A program made the translations under genes and the position numbers. From contig NC_091673.1 of the NCBI RefSeq assembly GCF_042453785.1, forward strand, positions 14,045,501 to 14,109,500: a DNA stretch of 64,000 bases, read 5' to 3'. The DNA comes from Malus domestica. Lineage: Eukaryota > Streptophyta > Magnoliopsida > Rosales > Rosaceae. The notes below the pieces were generated by a model. That model made no database searches. It saw only the letters and a list, made by a program, of their open reading frames with translations, and was not told the origin of the DNA. Below, one piece after another: positions 39,204 to 50,334 of the stretch. Position 1 is the stretch's first letter. Each line of letters opens with the position of its first letter.

Positions 39204-40849
39204 ATGGCGAGCGCGGTGGACCCAGCGGGAGATCCAATCCCAACGTCGGCGGTGCTGACGGCGGCGGCGAAGCACATTCAGTTCAGCTGCCAGGCCGAGA
39301 ACGTGGCTTTCCTCAAGTGCAAGAAGAAGGACCCGAACCCCGACAAGTGTCTCGACAAAGGTCGTCAGGTCACCCGATGCGTCCTCACCCTGTAAGCCAA
39401 TCTCAAATCCGCTTCCTACTTTTTTTCAATTTTCTGAGTTTGTTATGAATTCTTACTTGTTTGTATGTGAACCCTTTTGAATCGAAACGTTTCGGTGTTT
39501 TGTGAATTGAGGCTTGGTTTGCTCGATTGAGCTCAACGTGGTTCATGGCGTATGCAGTATGCTCAAATTTTTGGGAGACAGAGAACTGATCAATCGAAAA
39601 TATAACTAAAGGACACTAAACAGATAATAAGCCGTATATAAACCGCGGTTTAATATAGAATTGGGAGAAGGTAATGCCAAAATTTGTAAGGTCTAGCTGG
39701 ATATACTTTGTATTTGAACACTTTTCTGTGCTTAATTGTTCACCCTCGGTGTTGGAGTCGGTTAATCCCGAGGCTTAATTGAGTTTGGACTTGTATCATA
39801 TGCCATAAATTTTGAAATCATTAGCTTCATATCAGTTGTGGGGAGCAGATTTCAGGAACTTGGTTTCATACCTTGTTGAACTTGATTCGACTTGATTCAC
39901 CTGATGGCTGCTATGTGACCGTTAGTCCGTGTACCCTCAAGTTAACATAGGAAGACCGTTTGGTAACCATTTTTGTTTCTCGTTTTGATACATATTTCCT
40001 TGTTAGATAGAGAGGGGAAATAGAGAAAGGGGGAGCGAAGAAGGGGAAAAAAAAGGGTGATGAGTAGCAGTTGGAAGAAATGTGTAGAGAACGCACATAA
40101 AATGGGAACTAGAAACGATTTTGAGCTGCTTTTGTTTTCACACATTATCTTTCATTTTGCCCTTACTCCCGTCACCCTTATGTACCAGGAAATACTGTAT
40201 ATTTTCCTCTGTTGCAACTTGCATCCATTACAAAGTATAACCCAAATAGTATATTGAACTTGGGTTTTATGACGGTATAGTATAGTGTTCTTTTGTTCAA
40301 TTGCTTTCCTGTTCTTCTTCTATATTATGAACTCTATATCTTCATTTTTTATCCCGCTTAAACATTTCTTCGTTGTTCCGTGGTGGTGATGTTTGTATGC
40401 ATCCGTCCTCATTCTCTTACATGACGTATAAGCATTTTTCATGAGGAAAACATAGAAAATCCTGCCGGTCTTTGCTTGAATAGAGACACTCTCAGACCAT
40501 TAGTTAGTATATGGTGTGTGGACACTCCCTACCTAACAGCGTTTGAATTGGATCAGTTTTCAAGCATAATCATTCCCTTTACGTTCTCTTGCCGCAACTT
40601 TTTGATATATGTACACCATTTTCATATTTGGAATTTGTTGTGATTTGATCATCCTGTTAGTTTCACGAGCGGTATGCCTAGTTACGCAGCTAAATACGAG
40701 ACATTTCTCCGTGCAGGCTGAAAGATCTTCATCAGAGGTGCACAAAGGAGATGGATGCTTACGTCGGGTGCATGTATTACAATACAAATGAGTTTGATTT
40801 ATGTCGCAGAGAGCAGGAGGAATTCGAGAAAAAGTGCCCATTGGCATGA
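39204..40849 (+). CDS. NADH dehydrogenase (complex I) subunit NDUFA8-like
   Basis: An accessory subunit on the intermembrane-space side of mitochondrial complex I, imported and folded by disulfide relay. Two exons, 39204-39391 and 40717-40849, encode 106 residues starting MASAVDPAGDPIPTSAVLT. Four cysteine pairs are visible: CQAENVAFLKC, CLDKGRQVTRC and CTKEMDAYVGC are CX9C, and CRREQEEFEKKC is CX10C. The C-terminus KKCPLA and the full length fit the plant NDUFA8 family. The ATG at 39204 gives the conserved N-terminus. The gene is divergent from L33. The intron of 1.3 kb shows no recognisable insertion. Confidence 0.95.
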
Positions 40850-41394
40850 GAATTCGACCCCTAGTTGCTTGGGAAATGCTTCCTTTCCGTGCAGGAAAAT
40901 TTACACCCTTTTAAAGCATGATTGATTTCTCTTGTATTGCAGTTGGTACTGTAATGGAATAATTGGTTTAATCATGAAAAAACCAATCCTTGGTTTCCTT
41001 TTTAACTTTAGTATTACGAAATATCAAAGAAAAATATACCCCCTTCTTCCTTCCTCGGCGTGGACGTGGGATTTATAAATCAAACAAGACTCAATGGGAC
41101 GGATACAAGGAGACTAGACAAGGAGTAACTAAAGTGAGAAATGCCAGCAAAATTATCAATTAGAAAACGTAGATCCACTCGACTAACATATAGATAGAAT
41201 AAATCCATAGACGAAAACCGATACAGTCCAAACCTCATATTTACCAAATATTCATCATCTTCCAGAATACTAAGCATATCACTCTAGCTAGCAATGCTCA
41301 GAGTACACTTTGAAGCAGCAACCAACGTACCCGACAGGCATCAGCGAGGACTGCAAAGCCCAAAAATAATAATAATCACCACAGTAGTTACGTC
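40850..41394. other. 3' regions of NDUFA8 and SCL28, no extra gene
   Basis: The two genes converge here. TGTAATGGAATAATTGG near 40950 may hold the NDUFA8 poly(A) signal. A 65-codon minus-strand ORF at 41080-41277 has no motif. Confidence 0.4.
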
Positions 41395-41410
41395 TAGCTT
41401 ACGTCTAGCC

Positions 41411-41495
41411 AACAACAACAACAACAACAACAACAAAGCATTTTCCCACTAAGTGGGGTCGGCTATATGAATCCTATAACGCCATTGTGCTCGGT
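41411..41495 (-). mobile_element. 85-bp 3' fragment of an RTE LINE
   Basis: On the minus strand it matches the last 80 bases of the RTE at 35000-36331 (CATATAGCCGACCCCACTTA, then GTGGGAAAA and (TTG)n). It is flanked by a perfect 16-bp duplication TAGCTTACGTCTAGCC at 41395-41410 and 41496-41511. This is a strongly 5'-truncated insertion about 300 bases downstream of the SCL28 stop, probably in or beyond the 3' UTR. Confidence 0.93.
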
Positions 41496-41800
41496 TAGCT
41501 TACGTCTAGCCAATGTAATTAAATAGATAGGATATAAATATGACTGTACAGCAATAGTTGTAGATATTATCACCACTGTTACCTATTTGGTTAGCCAATT
41601 TAAGCATATAGGGTCATACCCGCACACAACTTTAGGGAACCCCAATCACCAACCACGTAAACTCCACTTCCATAAGGGTACCTCTCGCACATAATATGAA
41701 ACTATACTCCGCAAATTTAAGACCATACTCAGTGGCCTCAACCAATCTTATTAAGATTACACTAGAAATTCTTTACATGAGTACAAAGTGGAAGAGGCAC

Positions 41801-44800
41801 CTACCTGTATGATCGCGAACGAGACCTTGACGGACTGCGACTGCCACCCCTAGGACTCCTTGATCTGCTGGATGCATACTCTCTCACATCACGAGGACTC
41901 CGACCATTCACCCTCGGACTTGGGGACCTCCTGTAGTCTCTAACTTCACGCGCACTTCGACCCTTCTCTCTCGGACTTGGGGACCTCCTGTAGTCTCTTC
42001 CATCCCGTGGTGAGGGTGATCGTGAAATTGATCTAGACTGTACTGGCGAGCGATAATCATCCCTAGCCCGATGGTCCCTTCAAATGGAAAGAAACACTTT
42101 ATTATGTTTTGAAAGAAAAAAAAAATTGCAGATGCAGCAAGAGAATAAGATATGAAATATTCCAAATGAATAAGAGATACCTACTAAAACCATCTTCATT
42201 TTTCACAAGTAAAAAACTTCCCCATTAATAATCCACTACAAGTGCACAAGAAAATGTAATGTGGGCATAGATCAACAATTCAGAACCAATTATCAGTTTC
42301 AAGATAACAGAACAACTACTTGCATCCTCTTCAAAATCTAACTGATCAAGATATGACCTTTACTTTACCTGAACCTTTACAGGGTTCTGAACAAAAAATA
42401 TGACACTTGGTCCAAACACTCAGAGTTAGGCTAGTACTGGTTGATCAGCATCTGAAAACTTCATAGCCCACTTTGCCCCAACTTTTCTAAAACCAGATAA
42501 TATCTTTTCCTTCAACATGTCACCATACTCTACCGGTAAAAACTTTGAGTGGCTTCATTTCTTTGTAGATGATTTCTTTCTTTCTTTGGCCAACTATAAG
42601 CTTTATATTCTTTCTTTACTGGATGGTATATGCAAAACAAGATATCAAACTTAACAAATTTTCTTCAAAAACTTACTTAAACAGCTAATATAAGAAGGAA
42701 AAGTAAATATATACTAGTAAAGATTCCAATATCTCTAGCACCCTGTTTAGCTTGTCAGTTCAGTCGGTCGTAGAAAGGTCTCACAAACCGAAGTCATAAC
42801 AATAGGATCCCAATGCCATTTGTAGATGAAAGTTGATGGTGGATATAGATGGTACTTATGGAGAGCATAGGTGGAAGGTAAAGAAGTTGCCCATCACTTG
42901 TATGATCTCTTTTCTCATTAAACTTTACTAATCCAGAAGTCTTTAAATATCCACCATAGTACTTATGGAGAGCATTGGCGGAAGATAAAGAAGTTTCCCA
43001 TCACTTGTATGATCTCTTTTCTCATTAAACTTTACTAATCCAGAAGTCTTTAAACTATATCTGTATAACAAGGCCACCAGAAAATATTACACAATTCACT
43101 AAACACATGATACATGCAAAAGATGCGATCTCCATACCTAAAGAAGATTTCATTCTGCAATTTCATCAGAAACACAGGTATGTGAACATAAAAGTTGGAT
43201 TCAGAGATTTTCCAATGAAAATGTGATCACCCTCTATTGTACTCATTCATGAAAACAAGAATTCAAAAACTATAACCATTGATCAATTTTGGAAAAAATT
43301 ATATGGCCACATGAACCTGTCGCTGATGAATCTACCCCACCCTTGAAAGGAGTAACCACCCATCCACACAGACTACGGTGTAATAGAAAAGAAAACAGTG
43401 TTAATGAATAAAAGATACATCTAGAGATAATATACAGACCTTGAATCACGCCTAACAGGTGATGGTGATGGCGAGTAAGCTGTGACCAAAAAAGTTTGAC
43501 GACGGTTTAGAAGAAAAATAGGAGCAAAATTATTTCACAAAGGACTTGAAATAAAATCATGCATGTCGATCAAAAACTGCCAAGTAAAAGTTAAAACTGA
43601 CAACGATATTGCCGTCTTGGGGACCTCGGTGGAGTTCTCCTTCTGGAGCTTCCTCCATGTCGACTACTGCAGATAAATATAAAATAAAATAAAAATTGCA
43701 TTATAAAATAAATTAAAAATTGTTTTCATGAAGTGAATATGTAATTATATTTGGGGAGGCATAATAAACTATGGGGTAGTATTGGAGCCAAATACAATGT
43801 ACCTTACGCGAGTAGTTGTGCGCATTTCTTGCGGAGTTTTTCTATTCTCCTCAGCAAACACAATTCTTATCTCACGCCCACCAATAACTGTATGATTCAG
43901 TTGTTGCTTTGCTTCTGCTGCATCCTCACCATAACGGTACTTCACAAACCCAAAACCCCGTGGCTCCCTATGGATGGAAAGTAGAAACGCTTGAGTAAAA
44001 ATAACTTACATTTGTGTTATCCAGAAAACCCAGAAATATATCAACTTTCGCAGGAGTATCTATTCCAGCGAGCAAGTTTTACACCACTGAACCACGGCAG
44101 AAGAAGAATCGCATTACGTACAATAATTCACGCCATAACAATCAAGAATGGCATACCCTGTGTAGTAATTCTTAGGAAGATACACATCCTTTACTGGGCC
44201 AAATCGCTCAAATGGGATCCTAAGATCTTCTGGCCTGCATATAACAGGTATACAATGAATAAGCCTGGATCTTTAGTAAAGGTCGTACCCAGTGCACAAG
44301 GCTCCCGCTTTAGGCAAGCCTGGATCTTTAGTAATGCAAAAAAAAATAAAAAAGACATGTATACGTAATTTGGGGTTAATGAACTTGTTGTAATTAACTC
44401 AACTAGCTGAAGGATTAAGTCTATAACCATGTAATAATATACTTATTCTTCGATAATATACTAGTATTACCATTAACAAGAGATTAACACACAATCCCAT
44501 ATTTTGAAAAGTAAAGCACAAAAAATTACTAAAAAAATACCAATCATTCATAATTACAACCCAATTTTAGTCACGCATTTGAAGAATAAACTACATAAAT
44601 ATATATACATATCTATGCATACACAGAGATGAGAGAGAGATACATATACATATATACCTAGCGTCGAGAGGGAGATTGCGAACGAGCAAACCGGAAGGTG
44701 CGGGAGAACTACGGTCTCTGTGAGACCTACTGTCACGGTGTCGATCACGCGGCTCGTCGTCGTATCGCTTGCGTCCGCGAGGCGGAGTCCGACTACGTCG

Positions 44801-44842
44801 ACGAGGGCTGTAGCTTCTGCTTCGGCTTCTGTACCTGACCAT
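41801..44842 (-). CDS. SR splicing factor, SCL28-like
   Basis: SR proteins bind pre-mRNA with an RRM and recruit the spliceosome through RS repeats in the nucleus. Six exons: 44658-44842, 44157-44234, 43803-43967, 43602-43666, 43440-43479 and 41801-42077, giving 269 residues. An Arg/Ser-rich N-terminal extension (RYRSRSRSYSPRRRSRTPP) precedes the RRM at about residues 50-130, with the RNP2-like LLVRNLPLD and RNP1-like RGFGFVKY. A C-terminal RS domain of about 110 residues ends SRSRSRSYR. The N-terminal RS extension marks the plant SCL group; overall likeness is to Arabidopsis SCL28. The last codons lie at a possible donor (AG|GTAGGTG), so an alternative longer C-terminus is possible. Introns carry a tandem duplication and a tiny insertion. 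Confidence 0.92.
42852..43053. repeat. 107-bp tandem duplication in SCL28 intron 5
   Basis: A block beginning GTACTTATGGAGAGCAT and ending CCAGAAGTCTTTAAA occurs at 42852 and again at 42959 with about five differences. Confidence 0.9.
44261..44334. mobile_element. 36-bp insertion with 19-bp target duplication
   Basis: AAGCCTGGATCTTTAGTAA occurs at 44261-44279 and 44316-44334, perfectly repeated. Between them lie 36 bases containing GTACCCAGTGCACAAGGCTC. That core is part of a plant repeat I know, probably SINE-derived. The long duplication fits target-primed retrotransposition of a severely truncated copy, here in SCL28 intron 1. Confidence 0.75.
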
Positions 44843-45140
44843 TGTTGCAGCTAGGACTTGAACCCTGAGCGCCCAAACCCCTAACCCTAGGTCCCCAGTA
44901 TGATAGTGAAGAAGAACCGAAAGGAACGAGCGCTTGTGGTTTGTGTGGGGAGTTTTGGGTTTCGGATTTGGAAAGAGGAATTGAGTGCGGAACAGATACC
45001 GATCTAATGATGCGCGCTCTTCAACTAACTCGGTTCAGTGTGTTGCCCAAATAGTATTAACCTGGCCCACCTAGCTATCAAGGCCCAACCCAATCGATTT
45101 TGTTATATTTCTTTATTTACAAGAAACTTCTAAATGTACC
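44843..45140. promoter_or_regulatory. SCL28 upstream region
   Basis: Presumed promoter and 5' leader of SCL28. It is less AT-rich than its surroundings and has CCCTAACCCTAG near 44879-44890, a telo-box-like motif on the plus strand. No other gene is seen. Confidence 0.45.
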
Positions 45141-45143
45141 TAA

Positions 45144-46171
45144 GAGCAACGGAGTATGATTCTCTCCCCTCCTAATCTCTCTTCCCTTCCATCCCCTTCA
45201 ATTTAAACGGTTACGATTACGTCATATCTACATTTTATTTTGAATTTTTTATGTAGAGAAAAACATAAAAAGAAGAGTAGGAGGGGATGGAAGAGGATGG
45301 TAATGGTAGGGGAGAGAAACCTACTCCAAGAACAACTCCACTCCAAGCAATTACTGCCCAGGCTATTCAGCCAAGGCAATTACTGGCTTAAGTGCATTTT
45401 TATCTCTAAACTGAATTGTCCAAGCTATTGTTATTAAAATATTACTTTTTTATTATAAAATAGTAAAAGTTAATTTTGCCTTTAATTTTGGATATGATTT
45501 TTAATCAATCTCTTCACGCCACGTTTCATTATCCGAAAGTACAATTTTTATGAATAGACTTTTTCAAGTACATTTATAGGAAAAATTATAATTCTTTTTA
45601 ATATTTTTCTGAGTTGTTTTATAAATTTTATCTAACTTAATTAATATGGACCGTTGCATTACATTATATGTTTTTTCCAAAGACCTAGATTTTGGCATGT
45701 AATCCCAACAATAATAATAGTTTTTTTCTGATTTTTTTTTTAATTTATAAGCCCAAAAAATCTGGACCGTTGATCAAGATATCTAACTGACCAAAATTCG
45801 CCACATGTCCTCGCTGTTAGATTTGAATTCAAATTTTATTAACCTTTGGAAATCCAACGGCACAAAGTGAGCCACATAGCACCCATTTCTGAAGTGCTTA
45901 GTGTGCCTATAGCGCGAGCTTCAACAGTGTTTTCTTGTTTGCTCACTCCCAAATTCTTGCGCGTGTAATTCATGTGCCTAGCGCAAAAAAATTTAACATG
46001 ACTAACGTCAGCCTGACATCAAACGCAGTCACAAGGTTGGGCTATTCTAGCCTGTGTGCTTGGTCGGGCTTGCTATAGCCCAGCTAATTGGGCAGGGTGG
46101 AGTGCTTTTGGGGAGCTTAGGGGATTGGATGGCCTAATAGCCCAAGCAATTTGCGTGGGGTGGAACTGCTC
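45144..46171. mobile_element. Harbinger-like non-autonomous element, split near its left end
   Basis: The left end is GAGCAAC at 45144-45150, interrupted by a MITE and resuming as TCCACTCCAAGC at 45337. The inverse of the right end is GAGCAGTTCCACCCC. TAA flanks both sides (45141-45143 and 46172-46174), the PIF/Harbinger target size. No coding region remains. CCAACGGC-type motifs inside resemble the element at 20831-22433. Confidence 0.75.
45151..45327. mobile_element. Mutator-like MITE (family E), 177 bp, nested
   Basis: The left GGAGTATGATTCTCTCCCC pairs with the inverse of the right GGAGTAGGTTTCTCTCCCC, and the arms stay complementary for about 50 bases. The 9-bp duplication AAGAGCAAC (45142-45150) and AAGAACAAC (45328-45336) flanks it with one change. 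It sits inside the first ten bases of the Harbinger-like element. Confidence 0.85.
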
Positions 46172-46599
46172 TAAGAGGCTAAGACTCAAGCAAAGGCAGT
46201 ATAAACTCGTCATTCATACGATTCAAATTGAGACCTCATACTTATAGGAAAATGCCACTAAATTGGAGTGCTAATGAATATTGGGGTACAACTTTCATCT
46301 CTTCACATAACTTGAAATCTCCTGCTTTGAAAGTTTTTCCATCATCACATGTTTATTTACTATTAGTGAAAAGGCAAGGTATGCAAGTCATTTTTATCAT
46401 TGACAAATTATTTGTCAACCAACCAACAAAGGCATGAAAGAAATAAGTCGGCCTCATGCTGAATTATGTGTTCCTTTCCCAATTTCTACAAAATATCATG
46501 ACGAATTGAGTATGTTTATCTCATACTTAGAACAATTTAAGTATCATTTAATTTTCTAAAAGTGTAAATAAGCCTGTCCTAATTTAATTCAATCCATTA

Positions 46600-47210
46600 T
46601 GTTGATGCACAAAACCGGAGATCTTGGAACAACGTAAATCCGACCGTGAATCTGCAAATAATGTAAATAACACAAGATGTATCCATTCAAAAGTTTGATG
46701 TGAGCCAACGAAGTACTCCGAGCTTCGTGAGAACGTCCTAGAGCTAGCTGTGAGCTTGGATTGTCCTAAAATGTAACCATTCAAAAGTTCATGAATAGTG
46801 CTTAACTCGGAGCTTGAGTTTTCAACGTGATATCGAACACGTTCTTACCTGAAATGGGTACCTTTGAACTCGTATGGTCCTCACGAACACAATGGTACCA
46901 TTTTCTTCCTCGATTTGTGAAGATTTGGCTTGGTTCAAGGTTGTCCGTACGAAGGAGATGGAAGAGAGAGTGAGTCCGAGAGAGAGTACGGGAGAGAAGA
47001 GAGAGAAAAGGTATGGATGTGTGTGTGTGGTTCCAAAATGTACACTAATCAAAACTCTTTAATCTTTTAGCTCTAATTGGGTCCAATTAGTTAGGGATAA
47101 AACTAATTGACGCAATTTCTTAACCCAAAATACAAACACACACCCAACGCTCAAGGGTAAATTCGTCTTTTCACAACCACGATAATTATTTCTCGGAACG
47201 GGCTGTGACA
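46600..47210 (-). mobile_element. Possible solo LTR
   Basis: On the minus strand it begins TGTCACAGCCCGTTCCGAG, a common start of plant gypsy LTRs, contains purine-rich leader-like sequence and could end ...GCATCAACA at 46600. No matching 5-bp target duplication was found, so the borders are tentative. Confidence 0.4.
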
Positions 47211-47447
47211 ATTTTCCTCATTTTTTGTGTTTAATTTTCTATTTATGGTTGTCTGAATATTCAAATAATTTTATTTTCTATGGACAATATTCAAATTATT
47301 TAAAAGTTGAACCCGTAGCTTAATTTGAGCCCTAATTATACCAATTGAGCGTATTAAGAGAATATGCCATATACTCAAGACTCTGTTTAGTGGTTGCTAA
47401 ACCACTAGCATACGTGTAATGCCATATATCAAAATCATTGATTTTAT

Positions 47448-47619
47448 TTATTTAGTACTACAGTTTAGTGGTATTCCTTTTCACTTGTAAGTGAGAGGTT
47501 TTAAGTTCGATTTTTGCCAAAAGCGAATTTGAACAACATTATTGCTAATGCATTGTTAGGCTAAGCACACACCCTCCCATTTAGTATAGATAATATCGTT
47601 TGTTCCAAAAAAAAAAAAA
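47448..47619 (+). mobile_element. SINE with target duplication
   Basis: Box-A-like TTTAGTGGTATTCC and box-B-like AAGTTCGATTTTTG, then GAATTTGAACAACATTATTG and GGCTAAGCACACACC, ending in a T-rich block and 13 A. The flanks TCATTGATTTTAT (47435-47447) and TCATTGACTTTAT (47620-47632) are a 13-bp duplication with one change. The structure fits a tRNA-derived SINE of the same family as 26985-27140. Confidence 0.85.
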
Positions 47620-47632
47620 TCATTGACTTTAT

Positions 47633-48880
47633 CCCACACAATAATTCACATTGCACAAAATCTCGTTGACCTTGAAACATAAAAACTACCATGTATCCAA
47701 ATTCTTCCAAGAAAACATCAAGTACCAATTAGTAACCAGTTTATTTATTTATATGATGAATCATCCATCATCTTCGTATCATCAGATGATTTGAAGAGGA
47801 AATGAATCTAAATATGTCCCGCCACTTAATACTAAATGAGTAATGATGTTTCTCCATTTTTTTTTTCTTAATTTCGGTAACAAAACATTCAGGAGGAGGG
47901 GAGGCTACACCATCATATGCGGGCATATCACAAGCCTATCTGAGGACTTACAAACGAGGTCTTAGCTTATTTGATGTTTCTCTTTGAGGACTTACAAAGA
48001 AAATTTATAACAAAAATCAATCTACGAATTCATTAGCGGACATGTAAAAGAAGTCATGAAACAAAACAAATGATAAATAATTTAGTAGAAACTATAAATA
48101 CTAATCCAAATTGCAACAACAAGTGATATTAAAGTGATCATATATTAGCTAAAATTTGGAACGTTTTGGAAGAAGGAGGAGGGGGCTATGTGCAATTGCG
48201 TAAGTTGCTCCTCCTCAAAGTTGGAACTGTGTTTAAAATGGTTTTTAATTTTCATTTTATGTACATTTTTCTTGCACATATATTTACATCTACGACATTA
48301 TCCTTCTCCACTCCTAATTTTTCTTATACACATATATCATACTTATATCCTAGGCGGATTTAGATAAATCTACTATATTTCGTGTAAATAAATGTTTGTT
48401 TATACTTAAAATATATATAATTTCATCATAAACTACAAAATAGAATGACATATATATTATGAAGTATTGGATATAATTAAAACATGAGGAACAAACATAT
48501 AATGTGTGTTCATTTAAGTATTCAACAAGTATTTACAATTGATTGAAAAAATAAAATAAAATGAAAGCTATTTATTTTCTGTCTAAGTGAGTCGCAACCT
48601 AATCCGTGCCTAGGTGGGTCTGAGCGGGTTAGGCGGGTGCCTAGGCAGTCTAGACACTCTTTCTTAATTTTTAAGCACCTAAACATTAATTAGAGCGATG
48701 ACCAGCCGCCTAGCGGAGATTTTTCATGACCCCAAATCTGATTGGAATTTGAAAAGTGTGTGTGCATGTCTTTTCCGCTAAATTGAATTTGATAAATGCA
48801 AGGTCATTGATTGTTGTGACATAAAGTCTTTAACCAAGGACCTGGATTCTCTCCGTATCCTTTATGTGCAGACTCTTGAA
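47633..48880. other. Intergenic, no gene seen
   Basis: AT-rich. Around 48600-48720 is CCTAGGTGGGTCTGAGCGGG with GCGCCTAGG-like words that resemble a hAT-type MITE end; I could not define the borders. The ORF at 48166-48363 has no motif. Confidence 0.4.
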
Positions 48881-48884
48881 ATCA

Positions 48885-49690
48885 ATTGATCATGGCCGTT
48901 CACCACATATCGAACGGGTACGATCAAGTCGATCCCTGCTTTTCTTCTTCCTCTTTTTATCCACCTTCACCGACCTTGAACTCCCCCTACAACCCACCAC
49001 TGCCTACTCCAACCTCTTTTCTTCCCCTCTCAATTTCCCTCTCACAACACCTACCGCCTCTCGGTCCTCTATTCGCATCGTCGTGACATAATCACCCCGT
49101 CCTTTACGACCTCTTCTGCCTAGTCTAGCAAAGAGAAGCTGTTGGCGTGGAGGTGACGAGATGATGCCACACGAGCGAGGATGACGGAGAGAAGGGGGGA
49201 GGAGAGGGAAAAGTAATTGTTGGTGTTAAATAGTTTTGAGTTTTTTTAGCCAAAATGATCATTGAGATTGACATAATATCATAATTTTACACTGGTCTAT
49301 GATAATGAAAATCGATAGAAGTGGTCCTTGAGTTTGTCTACCGTAACTCATTTTGGTCATTCCGTTAAATACTTGTCAATATTTTAGTTAAATTGTCACG
49401 TGAACACTTTTTAAGAATTTTTTTTTATCAAACCAATCCCTCCACTTAACAAGGATATTAACAGCTTTTTTACGGAATAAACAACATGATTTACAACGGA
49501 CAAACTCAATGATCACTTCTACCAATTTCATTTAGAAACAAAAATACGTCAATCTTAGTGATCATTTTGGCTAAGAAGGCAATAATTTTGGGAATGGATT
49601 GGTGAGAGAACGGGAGAAGAGAGAGAAGGCAAAGAACAAGAGTTTGGGCGGGATTGTAACCGTTCGATCTGTGGTGAACGACCAAGAGAG
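48885..49690. repeat. Large inverted repeat with a MITE in its centre
   Basis: GGCCGTTCACCACATATCGAACGG at 48893 is matched on the opposite strand at about 49660-49682 (CCGTTCGATCTGTGGTGAACG), with pyrimidine-rich arms next to each. The centre holds a separate palindromic element at 49246-49574. Confidence 0.6.
49246..49574. mobile_element. Palindromic MITE (family F)
   Basis: The left TTAGCCAAAATGATCATTGA and the inverse of the right TTAGCCAAAATGATCACTAA form long inverted ends, continuing with GATTGAC. The target duplication is not clear (T-rich left flank). Confidence 0.75.
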
Positions 49691-50128
49691 TATCTTGATC
49701 CCTTAACATGCATCACACTTATGTATTTACTCCTCAAAACTTGTTTTTTTTTTTTTTACAAAGTATTTTATCTTAAAAAATTTCTCTCATTTTATTATTT
49801 ATTTTTTTCTATATAATTCCTGGTAATAAAGGGCAAAAGGAGATCATTTTGCAACCTTTTGTTGTTTTACGCTTTAAGAGCAATCTATAATTTGTATAGA
49901 CAATTCACGTAGGCAAAATTGTATTATCCAAGACTGATGTGGCATGTTGCCTATTCATAAAAAACGAGATGCGAGGTTCAATTTGCCTATTTATGTTGAA
50001 GCAGGCAACATTCTACTTATTTTAAAAGAGTAGACAAAATTTGTTTCCTCAATTGCGTATTGTATTTACGCAAATTTTTTAACCGCATAACTTGTCAAAA
50101 CGAGATTGCCTACTCATCATAAAACAAT

Positions 50129-50282
50129 GGGAGTTTTAACGAAAATCTCGCGGTACTGTTCACTTTAACGAAAAATCATATTTTTACATTAAAAAGTCAA
50201 ACCTGATACTATTCACTTTACCCTTTATTTTGTCCTTATCGTTAAAAATCAAAGTTTTCAAACTTTTTTCATTAGTTTTCCT
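50129..50282 (+). mobile_element. 154-bp MITE (family A, copy 2), intact
   Basis: Begins GGGAGTTTTAACGAAAATCT and ends ATTAGTTTTCCT; the ends are weakly inverted. A perfect 9-bp duplication TAAAACAAT lies at 50120-50128 and 50283-50291. The core GGTACTGTTCACTTTAACG is shared with copies at 10683 and 52233. Confidence 0.93.
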
Positions 50283-50334
50283 TAAAACAATTAGTAGTTG
50301 CTCTCATACTTTGTTATTTTGCAACACAGAATAT

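Noticed and set aside
43751-44368. Plus-strand ORFs over SCL28 exons
   Set aside because: Antisense to well-supported SCL28 exons.
46600-47215. 5-bp target duplication for the possible solo LTR
   Set aside because: The flanking bases TAATG and GAAAA-type do not match on either strand, so only a tentative LTR call is kept.
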